A stretch of DNA of 64,000 bases from Prosapia bicincta (Eukaryota; Arthropoda; Insecta; Hemiptera; Cercopidae): the NCBI GenBank assembly GCA_036971475.1, contig JBAIZL010000067.1:271001-335000 (forward strand). Reading direction: 5' to 3'. Below, piece by piece: positions 12,016 through 23,414 of this stretch (position 1 is its first letter; each line of letters begins with the position of its first letter). A program made the translations under genes and the position numbers. Under the pieces are notes generated by a model that saw only the letters and a list, made by a program, of their open reading frames with translations, did not search any database and was not told where the DNA came from.

Positions 12016-12850
12016 AAAATACATTTATTTTATTATTTATTGAATGAATAAATTATTATTTATAAATTATTCAATAAAGAGATTCGAATCGGTCGAGATG
12101 GGATCGTATTGACAAATTATTTTAATTTTCTAATAGTTTTAAATTTAATAATATACAATAAATAATAAAATAATAATAATAATTTTTAGTAAATAAATAA
12201 TATCTTAGTTTTTCATTAAAGTACTCTTATAATTATTTACGATATGTAAAACAGTTCATTACGTTATTGGATAAAATGTTTGCAACATTTTACTTTAGTT
12301 ACGCAAAGAATACAAATCATCATAAATAGTTTTAATTATTTTAAATCCCTGAAATTTTATTTATATATATATCTTTTGATACTAGATTAACAATGTACAA
12401 TCTATCGAACAAATGTCAAAAGCAAAATTAAACATCTCAATAAATATTCCCAGTAAAAGCGTCTTAGAGAAGAATCTAGATTTCTATTTAATCCTCAACC
12501 TAAATTTGGTAACGAGACGCCTTTTAAGCTTCAAGCTCTAGCTGTCAATGCAAGAAGTAGCGGAAATCCAAGGAAAAGGTTTTCTAATAGCTTTGCATTA
12601 ATTTCAATGAATTGTCAGGAACAAGTCAGAGCTTACTAATGTTACTAAACTAACTACGTCTGTAATAAAATATCTACAAAAGTATTTGTTTGAGAATGAA
12701 TTCCAACCTCTGCCACCTGGATTAGTATCGATTTTTTTTTCAAAGCAGAAAAAAAATTGAATTATTTTAAAATAGCTGGTAAATAAATAGATAATAAGTG
12801 ATATAATATTTTATCATAAAAAGGAATATATTGTGTTTTATAGAAATCTA
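12016..12850. other. AT-rich spacer, no gene seen
   Basis: No feature is supported beyond simple AT-rich sequence. Confidence 0.5.
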
Positions 12851-12856
12851 GTATTA

Positions 12857-12858
<2 letters not shown>

Positions 12859-12899
<41 letters not shown>

Positions 12900-12939
12900 T
12901 GGGGGTTTTGGGTCTGGGTAAAGATATGTGTAAAAAAGA

Positions 12940-12991
<52 letters not shown>

Positions 12992-13031
12992 TGGGGGTTT
13001 TGGGTCTGGGTAAAGATATGTGTAAAAAAGA

Positions 13032-13083
<52 letters not shown>
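12859..13083. repeat. (AT)n tract with a 46-bp module inserted twice
   Basis: Three (AT)n blocks are separated by two identical 46-bp modules at 12897-12942 and 12989-13034, giving a 92-bp period. The module is GT-rich (it begins GTGTGGGGGTTTTGGG). Exact identity of the two modules indicates a recent tandem duplication. Confidence 0.92.
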
Positions 13084-13087
<4 letters not shown>

Positions 13088-13089
13088 AT

Positions 13090-13690
13090 AGGCCTATATA
13101 TGATTGACAAAAAGAATTTAATTATTGACAGTTCATAGGTTTAATTAAAGTACACACGCCTGCTGTAGGTATAAAATAAGTGTCCCTCTGTGATACAAAC
13201 CCAATATCATACTCCACATAAATATTATCATTCATGGTAGTATAATTTAAAATTATGTCGTAAATTTATATATATAATTTTCTTCCTAAATAGATTGAGT
13301 TAAATTATAGGCATTCCACTATCTAATAAACCAGTAAAAACAAATTGCTTACACATTGAAAGAAAACACTTGAATTTTAGCTGCTTTTTAAAATATATCA
13401 AATATTATTATTTTAAATTATTCTAACTTTGTGGAAGTTAGTTTCGTTCAGGCTGTATATTTATACACTGCTAGGAATAAAGCTTGCAACACCAATGCAT
13501 TTCTGAGTAACAGTAATCCCTTTGGGGCCTCATGCATAATACCACGAGGAATATACAAACACGGAACGACGGCACCTTGAAAAATATAAAGAATTAAACT
13601 TCCATTACGGTTAATAAGCCTGCAAATACTATTTTGTTATTGTTAAATAAAATGCTATTGCCTATTGAGTCAAGTACAAATATGTACTTA
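13090..13690. other. AT-rich spacer, no gene seen
   Basis: No coding or RNA feature is recognisable here. Confidence 0.5.
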
Positions 13691-13691
13691 T

Positions 13692-13735
13692 AGAGTCAAC
13701 GTTTCAATAACGAGTACGCTATCGTCCTTAGGCCT
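13692..13735 (-). ncRNA. Decayed hammerhead-like motif (copy K)
   Basis: On the minus strand, a degenerate core AGGACGA (13722-13728) precedes a hairpin in which TAGCG pairs with CGTTA across TACT. GAAA then lies at 13702-13705, followed by CGTT. The hairpin and GAAA are kept, but the first core bases and the UH site (GA here) are not, and I see no stem I. I read it as a relic of the same motif class. Confidence 0.4.
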
Positions 13736-13739
13736 ACAA

Positions 13740-16180
13740 TACACAAGTTACAAAATTAAAAATAACAACAATAATAACACAGTTCACAAATAACCACAAC
13801 AAAATGAAACTACTATAGTTATAAAGCAATACACGTGCCACTAAAATGGGTAACGTCAGACAGAAATGTTTTTTATAAAAACATTAACATAAAACAAATT
13901 ATTTTGTATTTCTTAATTTTTTTTTTTATTTGAAATTCACATAAATGTGTTCGTTTGTTTTTTTTTATTTCGGAAATTTATTTATTTGTTATTGGATATT
14001 TTATGATTTTAATTGATAGTACTTTAGAATAATTAAGAAAACAACAAATAGATTTTTTTAAATTGTATTTATGTGGGATACAATATTATGAAACTTTTGT
14101 TTTATTTGTAGCATGATACATTTGACTGTCTATTTTACCAATACTAATATTATAACTGATACAACTACTGAATACCAATATTAATAAATATTAGTAACTA
14201 AATATCGACCTATTCCAACCAAAAGCTAACTATTAAAGCCTACAGTGTGTATCAAAAAAAGTTTTGAGGTGAACACCTATTTTTGCTTACAATTGATATA
14301 ACATAATTTTGGTGTTAGGTTTAATAAATATGTATTTGTTTAACCCAATTAAAAGATGTCTAGCCGTTGTATTTTTTTTATGAAGTTTTAATATGTTAGA
14401 AAGAAGGCTACTGTGTCTTTTAGTGGTCATTGTATATGTTTACTAGCCTAATGACCCCGGGTTCCACCTCTGTTAGCCCCAAAGTGTTCTTTTGCAAAAT
14501 TGTCTTTCTCTCAAGTAGACTCAGCTATGATAATTAGTACCTAGGGCCTAAAGACTAATTTAATAATTCGCGGTTGAAGTGTTGTACTAGGTCCGTTAAA
14601 TCCCTTGAATATCGCTCAACGCAATACTATACAGCTCTTCTCTTTCTATGAAGCCATTTTAATGGAATGAAGGAATCGGCATTAATATTATTTGAGTGTT
14701 GTGTATTTATGGTCGGTTTTTGCTCAATTTGATTTCGTAAACGTTTAGATAAAAGAAATGGTTTTGAAAAGTTTTTAGCTGGTAATATAAAAATATACCT
14801 AGATAACTTATTACATTTACAGACTAAATCCGAAGTTAATTGTGTAAAGTCGTTAACTAAAATACACTCCATAATTATGTTAATAGAACAATTACAATAA
14901 AAGCACAAAACGCTAAAATAATAAATTACAAAAACATGGAAAACAGTAAGTGAAATTATGGAGGGTTTGGGAATCTAAAAGTTTTTCATTTCCTAATTTT
15001 AATTCCGTTCCGTATTTTTGTGTGATTCACATTAGAAACAATTATTATACTTTAGACTTTTTTATACTATAGTTTCAAAACTAAACTCTTTTATTATTCA
15101 TTTTTTATAAATTAATCGATTATAAAGCAAGATAAAGTACAGTTATTTAGATTTTAAAATACTTGACAAATTTTGTGAACTAAACAGACATTAATTAATT
15201 CAAAAGTGTAAAATATTCAAGGATGGAAATATTAAAACTTTTCAATTAGTCTACGTTTATTTAACTGAAATGCTAATGGGAATTCTGTGTATTTCAATTT
15301 GAGAGTTTCACAAAATTTACAAATTAAAAAACTGGCAATTATTTTATTAGAAATAGCCTACAGTGATTGTGTAATAATCTATTTATGCAAACTTAATCAT
15401 TTTTTCTTATTAAAGAGCATGAGATTTTCTAAGACTGTTAGTTTAAGACCTGCTTCTTAAAAGCCACATATTATCTTCAACTTTAATGTTGAGTCGCTGG
15501 ACAATCTTTTCAAAATGTAGGTTTATTGTATTACTATTACATTCGTATCGTTTAATGCGCGGACATGTGACCATTCTAGGCTTAAGGTTTTCGGTTTTTT
15601 CGGGGCCCCTACGGTTTAAATTTTTATTGCAACCAATAGGTGCAGAATAAATCAAAATATAGGTACCTTCATCTACTTAAACTTCTTATTCGGCTTCGCA
15701 AACTGATACAGTCATTATGTTAATAATATAATAAATATACAGACCTCGCTTTGAGTTTGACATTGAAAGTCGCCTACTTCAACATATGTAATTCTTCATA
15801 GCCCATGCGTGAGGATATCTTTCACTTCAGATCTGTATACCTATATTAATTTAAAATTTACTCTTATCATTTATTACGTCTGTTACCACAGCTGTGTAGT
15901 TCCTTATATACTCATACAATATTGTTCCTTATATACTCATAAAATATCGTTCATAAAACTATATACAATATATTTTAAACACTTTCCTGTGTTATACATT
16001 TTTAAATATTTTTACTATAACAAAGTACATTTTAAGTTAGGTCATGTTAGATTTCATTGGAGTTTGATGTACATTCTGTTAAAACGCAAGTTCGTTTAGA
16101 GACAAATGTAAAATAAATAACCATTTACTTATTTTGCTAAACTATAGATTAGGTTAAGATAAATTAGGTCGTTCCTATTT
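13740..16180. other. AT-rich sequence, no gene seen; 25-bp tandem pair near 15900-15950
   Basis: No gene is supported in this 2.4-kb stretch. A 25-bp unit beginning GTTCCTTATATACTCATA occurs twice in tandem near 15898-15948. Short open frames are AT-rich and unremarkable. Confidence 0.5.
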
Positions 16181-16218
16181 AGAGTATCATAATTACATGC
16201 CATTCCCATCACGCTACT

Positions 16219-16256
16219 CGTTGACGCGTTTCGGAGGATCTCCATCTGTCAGAACG
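16219..16256 (-). ncRNA. Hammerhead-like motif (copy C, left arm)
   Basis: On the minus strand the core is CTGACAGA (16245-16252), which is CTGANGA with one inserted base. Stem II is GGAG pairing with CTCC across ATC (within 16233-16244). GAAA is at 16229-16232, CGCG (a palindromic stem III) at 16225-16228, and TC as the UH site at 16223-16224. Stem I is CGTT pairing with AACG, directly adjacent on both sides. The inserted core base probably abolishes activity. Confidence 0.65.
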
Positions 16257-16569
16257 TTTTTAGAACTGATCTTCCCTGCATGGGAATCGTCTTTAATCTT
16301 ATCTAATTCCACCTATCTTTTGTTATTTTACCTTTATCTCATATAGGTTCAGTTTATTCAATGCTCTGTTTATTGTTTAATCTATTGTAATAACTTTGGA
16401 ACCGTTTTAAACGATCAAACATTACATTCGATTGATTCTGTATATTAAGCGGAGCATTGAATAAGCTGAATCGATATGAGATAAAGGTTAAATAACAAAA
16501 AGGAGAAGAGCGGTGCAGTTAGATAAGAGACGATTCCCATGCAGGGAAGAACATTTCATAAAAGGCTCA

Positions 16570-16604
16570 AACTGATTGAGGTCCTACGAAACGCGTCAAC
16601 GAGT
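16570..16604 (+). ncRNA. Decayed hammerhead-like motif (copy C, right arm)
   Basis: CTGATTG at 16572-16578 stands where CTGATGA would be. GAAA is at 16588-16591, followed by CGCG and TC. Stem II is reduced to a few pairs and stem I is lost. Confidence 0.45.
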
Positions 16605-16649
16605 AAAGTGACAAAGCTGGAAATGACAGGAAATTATGATACCATATAA

Positions 16650-17615
16650 TGAATGGCAGATATTATATAAATAAATAAATTCCAGCGGAAAATTAGAAAA
16701 TTATCAAAAGTAAATTAGGCAATTTTATACTTATTTTACCTGAATAATCAACGAATTTTCCAGCAATGTTATTCTTACTTAATTGCTTTTTAAAGACTAC
16801 ATAAAAACATCGGACATTAAAACAAGACCGTTGCCATCCTCTCTCGGTTGCAATGGAAGATAAAATTAGGATTATATTTCAAAAAGAGGGTTCAAATTAA
16901 AAATAAATTTAATTGTACCTAATAAATTATACAATATGTAATATTCATTACAAACAAAATATACAGTTTCCATGTATCCTACTATTTGATGAAACATTAA
17001 AATTATTCATGGAAGTATAAAGTGAATATTTTTATATTCCAAACTTTATATAATTTAATTGATTACGTCTCATTATTTGAAGTTTCTTTTCACTTTTTAT
17101 ATAAATAATTTTCATCTTGTATAATTAACAATTTGCCTACATCCGTTAAAAAAATAAAATAATGCACAAAAATCTACTCGTAGGCTAAATGAGTTAACTT
17201 ATAAAAAAGCACTAGAAGTGCACCACAAATTACTAAAGCAATAACAATAAATAATTGTTTTAAAATAAAATGCAATAAATAAATAATTAAGGAATAGTAA
17301 AACAATTTAGTCTATGCATTACTCTATATATGGTAAAACCATTTACTCTATGCATTATAAAATGGTTACATTTGGAAAATGAGACATTTCGCATTCGTTG
17401 TACAAATTCCTTTCTAATTTAATTTCTGGGCACGTATATTCATACTGGAAAAAGGTAAACCGATAAGGGGCACTAGAATGAGGTTTGTTTTTCTCCAATT
17501 TCACAGATTCAATTTGTTACACAGATTAACATTTTGGTTTCTTTACTAAAATAAACCTATCAAATAAATCAAACGGGATTTAAATTTACAACATCGCCTA
17601 GTAAAAAAACACACA
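16650..17615. other. AT-rich spacer, no gene seen
   Basis: No feature is supported. Confidence 0.5.
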
Positions 17616-17624
17616 CACACAAGC

Positions 17625-17625
<1 letters not shown>

Positions 17626-17657
<32 letters not shown>
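17626..17657. repeat. Short (AT)n microsatellite
   Basis: An AT run follows a short CA run. Confidence 0.9.
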
Positions 17658-17934
17658 AAGTGTAAAAAGCTGATATTTGTATGATTTATTTTAACAGTTT
17701 CACAAATTTAAAAATAACACTGTCCTTTACTTCAGTAATATTTACATACTATATTTCTAAAATTTCTTTAATGATTAAAATATAAGCCTTAATAATTTTT
17801 TTATTTGTGTTATTTAAAACATGATTGTAGCTAATTATTATATAAAGAGAATCAAATGTTAAAATGCAAAAGCTCGACAAAATTATTCTTTATATTTGTA
17901 TACAGTTTTCTTTCCTAACGTTACAATATTTTCT

Positions 17935-17985
17935 TCTGTTGAGGCGTTTCGGAGTGGCTCCATTTTCAAAACTCAATTTTCAGCA
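17935..17985 (-). ncRNA. Decayed hammerhead-like motif (copy D)
   Basis: On the minus strand, GGAG pairs with CTCC across CCA as stem II, followed by GAAA (complement of 17947-17950), CGCC and TC. The upstream core reads TTGAAAA instead of CTGANGA. The stem II sequence is close to that of copy C, so the two are probably related. Confidence 0.4.
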
Positions 17986-18147
17986 TGGTAAGAATTGCTA
18001 CTAAAATTATTTATTAGTATCAAAAGTTATTATTTTAAAAGACTATTTGTAATTAAAATTAATATTATTTTATCTACGTAATAGTAGTACTCATGAGGTT
18101 CTGTTCAGTAAATTGTATCTGTTGAGCCAGTTATAATGCGCATAACT

Positions 18148-18148
18148 A

Positions 18149-18197
<49 letters not shown>
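18148..18197. repeat. (AT)n microsatellite
   Basis: An AT run. Confidence 0.96.
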
Positions 18198-18198
<1 letters not shown>

Positions 18199-18803
18199 CG
18201 AGATATAGCAAGAGATTTTGCCAAATTATGCGCAGTAGCCTATTCACCATAACCACTGGGTCTGGTTCACCAATTTACCTAGAGGCGAAAAAGGAGTAAA
18301 CAGCTGCTTGTCCTTCCAATTCCACTAGTCGCCGAACCCCCTCGTGTATATCTCAATACTCTTGATATATCTTGTTTGGGAGCTATGCATGTAGGACCTA
18401 TGTCCACGGAAAATAGAAGCGGAAGAACCGCCATCTTAGACTTAAGCTGAACCACGATAGCCAATAAAGTTACACACACATATTAGCCAAATTTTCTTAC
18501 CTTATTTTAAATAAATAAATTCAATTCCTTGGCGATTAATCCATTTTTAAACTGTATTATTCCTATTGTACGTTTTATAAAAACAAGGCTTTTACGGATG
18601 TTTCTAGACTTCGCTTACGAGAACAGATAACTATTAAATAATAACGAAAAAATTCAACCATCAATAATTTATATCTCTAAAAAGTTTCGGTTGCGAAGAC
18701 ATAACCGGGAGTGGGAATGACTAATGGAACTTCCAAACTCTAATTTAGATATTTTCATCATGTAAACTAAATCTAGTTATAATTTATATGTTGTATTAGC
18801 TAT

Positions 18804-18847
18804 TCTCAACTGATGATGGCAGCTGTGTAATTGAAACGCTTTTGAGA
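18804..18847 (+). ncRNA. Hammerhead-like motif, solitary and decayed (copy E)
   Basis: CTGATGA lies at 18810-18816 and GAAA at 18833-18836, then CGCT. A perfect 6-bp stem I forms between TCTCAA just before the core and TTGAGA (18842-18847). Stem II between core and GAAA does not fold well, and the stem III-UH segment is one base short. I therefore call it a relic with an intact core. Confidence 0.5.
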
Positions 18848-19289
18848 CATACATTTTATCGATTGTGAGTTGGTGTTCTTTATTATTTTCGCTTTATATG
18901 AAATGAAGAGAAAGTACTGTAAATCCTTTTACTCAGTCTTCCCTTCGGCCAAAGTAAAAGATGGTATATATTATTCAATTGGGTAAGTGAATGTGGTACT
19001 TTCTATCGCAACGTTTCCTTTTCCCTTGGGATAAAACAAAATGCTAAACTTACTACTCGTATAAAACGCGTCCCCTCGAAAGCAATGGACTCGTAACTTT
19101 ACAAGAATATACTAACGGCCATTTGCTTTTATAAAAACAATATGAATGCATATATTTTATATAACATGAATTACTTTTTCAGTAAAATGTTCCTTGATTT
19201 TCAAGAAAAAATCCAAAATTTTGTTTCATATTTTTAACGCCCTCACCAAAACGTGTAGTAATAAGTAATAAGCTTATAAATAACATGTG

Positions 19290-19290
<1 letters not shown>

Positions 19291-19340
<50 letters not shown>
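19291..19340. repeat. (TA)n microsatellite abutting palindrome F
   Basis: A TA run ends exactly where the left arm of the palindrome starts. Confidence 0.96.
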
Positions 19341-19344
<4 letters not shown>

Positions 19345-19562
19345 CAACATAGGTTATTCAAATACAAGAATATTTATTAATTTATATCCAAAGCTTTTCG
19401 TTGGTAAACAGTAACAACATCATCAGGAATGAAGAAAATTACAATAATCTAATTATTGTAATTTTCTTTATTCCTGATGATGTTGTTACTGTTTACCAAC
19501 GAAAAGCTTTGGATATAAATTAATAAATATTCTTGTGTTTGAATAACCTATGTTGTTTTAAA
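19339..19562. mobile_element. Near-perfect palindromic element with hammerhead-like cores (copy F)
   Basis: Arms of about 110 bp (19339-19448 and 19451-19562) are inverted copies with only a couple of mismatches and a 2-bp centre. Each arm carries the AAGCTTTTCGTTGG-family hammerhead-like motif pointing outward. A perfect palindrome this long would form a strong hairpin in RNA or single-stranded DNA. The left end abuts (TA)n; on the right a shorter AT run begins about 20 bp away. Confidence 0.85.
19468..19516 (+). ncRNA. Hammerhead ribozyme-like motif (copy F, right arm)
   Basis: CTGATGA is at 19474-19480. Stem II spans 19481-19500 with GTTG pairing with CAAC. GAAA is at 19501-19504, the palindromic stem III AGCT at 19505-19508 and the UH site TT at 19509-19510. 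Stem I is short: TATTC pairs with GGATA including one wobble. The mirror motif lies on the minus strand at 19398-19426 in the left arm. Confidence 0.65.
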
Positions 19563-19564
19563 TT

Positions 19565-21195
19565 ATTAAACAAGAAAATGTATTATATATATATATATAC
19601 ATACAGTCTCATTAATAAGTAGCTAGCTTTTACGCAAATGCTAACACTAATTAACTTTTGTTTATATGACATTTTATTTTTTTACCTCGGTGGGATAATT
19701 CCAAATATTTTAGCTACAGACGTTTTAGGTTTGAACTAGCACGTCAAAGTGCGGAAACGTCTTTACTGAAATTGCACGAACTTTTAATTTCGTAAAAGAT
19801 TCATCTTCATAATTGATTTCTGCATGACTGTACATATACAGCCAATATACACACAACAGGTTTGACCTAGAATTTGTGAGAATGTAGATAACTGTGTAGT
19901 AACTGAAAAATCTAAAATTTTTGATTTTAAATAAAAACTTGTATTGGTTGGTGGTCAATATATAATCAATGTAAAAAAAAAATTGAGCTATATTAAGTTT
20001 CTAATTTTAACTTTGATATCAATTAATGACTTACAAATGAATACAGAAGATTGGTTTAATTAAATATATTATAAGAATCTATTTATTATAACGGGATATT
20101 ACATGTAGAATTCTATGCAAATAATATTTAGTACGCAGATATTGAATAGTTATAATGATCCAACGATCCTGTTTCGTTTTCAATTGATTTAATTTATTCA
20201 ATAGCATAGCAAGACCGTGACGTCACTAAATCCAAACTAAACCTTTTGAGCTGTATTGGTAAAGACAAAGCACGTTCATAACTTACAAAACAAGTATCTC
20301 TCTCAGAAATTATATTCACTATTTTAACCTCAAAAAAATGTCTGCTTTTGACATATATTGATTTAAGCGCTATATAAATCTGTTTGAATGACATATTTAT
20401 AGAATATTCATAGGATAGGCAGATAAATTAAAATCAAGGCTCTTTCTTTGGTATTAAATAATCAATATGTGTACAAATTCAATGCTTGTTTAAAAATGCT
20501 TAAATGCTTTAAATACTTCATTGTATACATTTTTTTCATGTAACAGTCTAAAACCCTCTAACATGTTTAAAAGTTGAACGCAAAACGTATTAAACTGTTT
20601 TAATCCAGATAAAATTATAGATTTTGATTTATACAAAAACATGTTGCATCAATATCTGTCTATCTTTTTTATCAAAATTTCACCTTATCTTGTGAGCAAA
20701 GGTAAACGTTAAAGATAATAAATATCCACTAGTAATCAACAATTTCATCTAAATAAAATCTATACTGTCAATTCTCATACCTGGATACAACTCTAATTTT
20801 AAATTTAGATTTTTTTCGTTATAGCCACTGCTGATTGTGATTTTGTCATTTAGACCGTATTTACAATTAAAATTAAGAATGACTTGTTATTATTATTTAA
20901 GTACGAAATTCATTGAAGTAGTTTGAATGTACTGATCCAATTAATTGCTTAAAAGTGTTTTCTTGACATAAAAAGATATTATATAAGTTCTACTTGCAAA
21001 ATGCCATAAATATATGTTACTTTCCCCACCAACACAATCAGAATGGCTTCATTCATCAAATAATCAGTTGATGTTGAGTGCATAGTTTATTTTACATGCT
21101 TTTCAAAAAACTTTATTTTTGGCTTGTGAAGACCAAATACTAGTTTTGAATGTGGCCCTCCTGACCAATATAGATCCGATGAAAACTTAGCATCC
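19565..21195. other. AT-rich spacer, no gene seen
   Basis: A small AT run lies near 19584-19599. Nothing else is recognisable. Confidence 0.5.
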
Positions 21196-21199
21196 AATT

Positions 21200-22650
21200 C
21201 CTTATCCAACTGCGGGATGTCTAAGGATTAGAGGCTTTTTGACTTTCCCCGATCTTTTTTTATCACCGCTACTGTTTTAGTCTACACCTACATACACTTA
21301 TATAGGCTGTGGTATGTACGATGTGAAAACGCCACTAGACGACCTTTGTTGAAGTTTCTTCAAAGTGGTTATTGGTGGGAATTAATAAACCTTTTAAGAG
21401 GTTCTTGCTATCCCAGGATTCCTTAAAGAGGTGCGCAGCAAGGTGGGGTTTACGGAAGAGGTACCGGGAAGCCTGGATCCCGTCTAGAAGAGGTATTCGG
21501 CAAGCCTGGATCCTCGTCTAGCTCATTTCTAACTGCAGGTGCTCCGAGAAGGATATCGAAATCATAGAAAACAGTACTCATACTTGGGAATACAGTTTTA
21601 TTCTTCTCACAGTGAATTCCTTGACTGCAAGAGAAGCCGACTGGCGTTGTAAGTAACAGTTCCTTAACAACTCGGCTAAATCGTATGTTCCGGTTTATGA
21701 CCCCGGTAGTGGACGCATTCATAAAAGTATACTATGACGGTGACAATGAACGACTTTTTAAGCAGCAAGGTGTACCATGAGTTCTTAGTATGTAGCACTT
21801 AAGACTAGCAAAACGGATGACTCTGCAGTAGGATGCGTCTTAGTAAGGGAGTGTTCAATCCACTCAGAGAAAATCATTGTTTGGATCGAAATAAAATGAT
21901 GGCATTTCCCTATTACTCAAGGTGTCTTCTTTCATTAGAATATTTGTTAGTTTTTTATTGTAGAGAATATCATTGATGGAAGCGTTAACAGGCGATCAAG
22001 CAGCATATTTGAGTTACCAGGGAGCCTCGCTTTGATATACGTAATTGCTCCTCTTGACGTTTACCATAAAGTACCTGTGGATGAGGTATCTTACTCTAAC
22101 TCTAGTACGCACGGTCTCGCCTACTTTGTAAACACTATGAGTTGTAAAATTGTCTCTGTTATGCAAGTGAAAGAACTTCCGTATAGGTTCCTTGTTGAAC
22201 TATTCATATAGGTTTCTTATTGAAGTTAGCGAATTATTTGTTATTATGTCAGATAGAAAGATCAAACCAAGCCATACCGGCCAGCATTAGAAGTAAAAGG
22301 TTGCTTGATATAATTTTTTGAGACATATGAAAATCCATTTTCACTACTTACATTCTAATAAGGTCATATAAGCGATTATTAATTTCAACCAAACATTCTA
22401 CCAATGGCCATTCTCCATATTACCAGGTAAGACAGTTTTACGTCTTACTTTTAAACCAACTAATTCTTCAGATATTAAACTGATGTTGGTGAACCGTTCA
22501 AGTATTGTACGAGATACTTTGAATTATTTCACATCTTCTCAATCCCCCCCCTCATTTTCTATGTTAGGTGTTGTGACTGTAATCATATTTTGACCATCCC
22601 TCTTCTTCAAAAGAGTCTATAGCTACGGCCTGATGTGCTTCCATCTAAAA
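21200..22650. other. Less AT-rich segment of unknown origin
   Basis: This segment has visibly higher GC than its surroundings. It contains a ~36-bp direct repeat near 21455-21525 (AAGCCTGGATCC occurs twice) and a 25-bp direct pair near 22180-22235. A minus-strand frame of 90 codons at 21450-21722 has no motif I recognise. It could be an old transposon or a degenerate exon; the sequence does not decide. Confidence 0.35.
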
Positions 22651-22832
22651 TAAAAGCACACGGTGTGTCAAAAATGTAGCATCTGTTGAGGGTAATGTGG
22701 AAACGTCTCCACCTAACCTGCATCCACATGTTTCCAAGCTATACACACTTCAACTATATTGAATTTTACAAGTCAAGTAATGAAAACGTAACTTTAGGAT
22801 CTATTTATATCCATATAAAATATAAACCTTGG

Positions 22833-22846
22833 ATATATATATATAT

Positions 22847-22914
<68 letters not shown>
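22833..22914. repeat. (TA)n-(CA)n-(TA)n microsatellite
   Basis: TA runs with a short embedded CA run. Confidence 0.96.
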
Positions 22915-22916
<2 letters not shown>

Positions 22917-23247
22917 CTTTCCAATAACTCCACAACGCTCGGCCACAAAATACGTTACCTGTATTATGTCTTTGATTAAATAATTCCTAAAATGTACCTT
23001 ATACAACTTTACAAAAATTAAAAAAAATATGAAATCACAACCACTAATACAATGTCTGACTCTTACTGCTGTGCGTAATAAATATTAAATAAAAGGCTTT
23101 ATGTTTCCACATTTACACTCTCATTTCTACAGTTTTGTATCATTTGTTTTATTGTATTATTTATTTTACTTTGTATTGTAATCTATTGTATGCTATTGAA
23201 CTATTTCTTTTATTGTTTCTTATTGTATTGTGTTACTTAAAATACAT

Positions 23248-23297
23248 ATTACTTTACATAAGACGTGTATATATACTTTACATATGACGTGTATATA
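23248..23297. repeat. 24-bp direct repeat pair
   Basis: Two tandem copies of a unit containing ACTTTACATAAGACGTGTAT differ by one base. Confidence 0.75.
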
Positions 23298-23328
23298 AAG
23301 TCTTAAGCCCAACGTGATAGCCACGGTG

Positions 23329-23335
<7 letters not shown>

Positions 23336-23411
<76 letters not shown>

Positions 23412-23412
23412 A
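23336..23412. repeat. (TA)n-(TG)n microsatellite
   Basis: A TA run switches to a TG run. Confidence 0.96.
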
Positions 23413-23414
23413 GT

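Larger units (their letters stand above)
16183..16645. mobile_element. Long inverted-repeat element with hammerhead-like motifs (copy C)
   Basis: Arms of about 195 bp (roughly 16183-16377 and 16447-16645) are inverted, diverged copies separated by about 70 bp. Each arm carries a GAAACGCGTC sequence with an upstream hairpin, oriented so that the motif points outward. Landmarks such as the TTCCCTGCATGGGAATCG block and the ACTCGTTGACGCG block recur in both arms. Arm divergence is larger than in copies F and H, so this copy is older. Confidence 0.75.
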
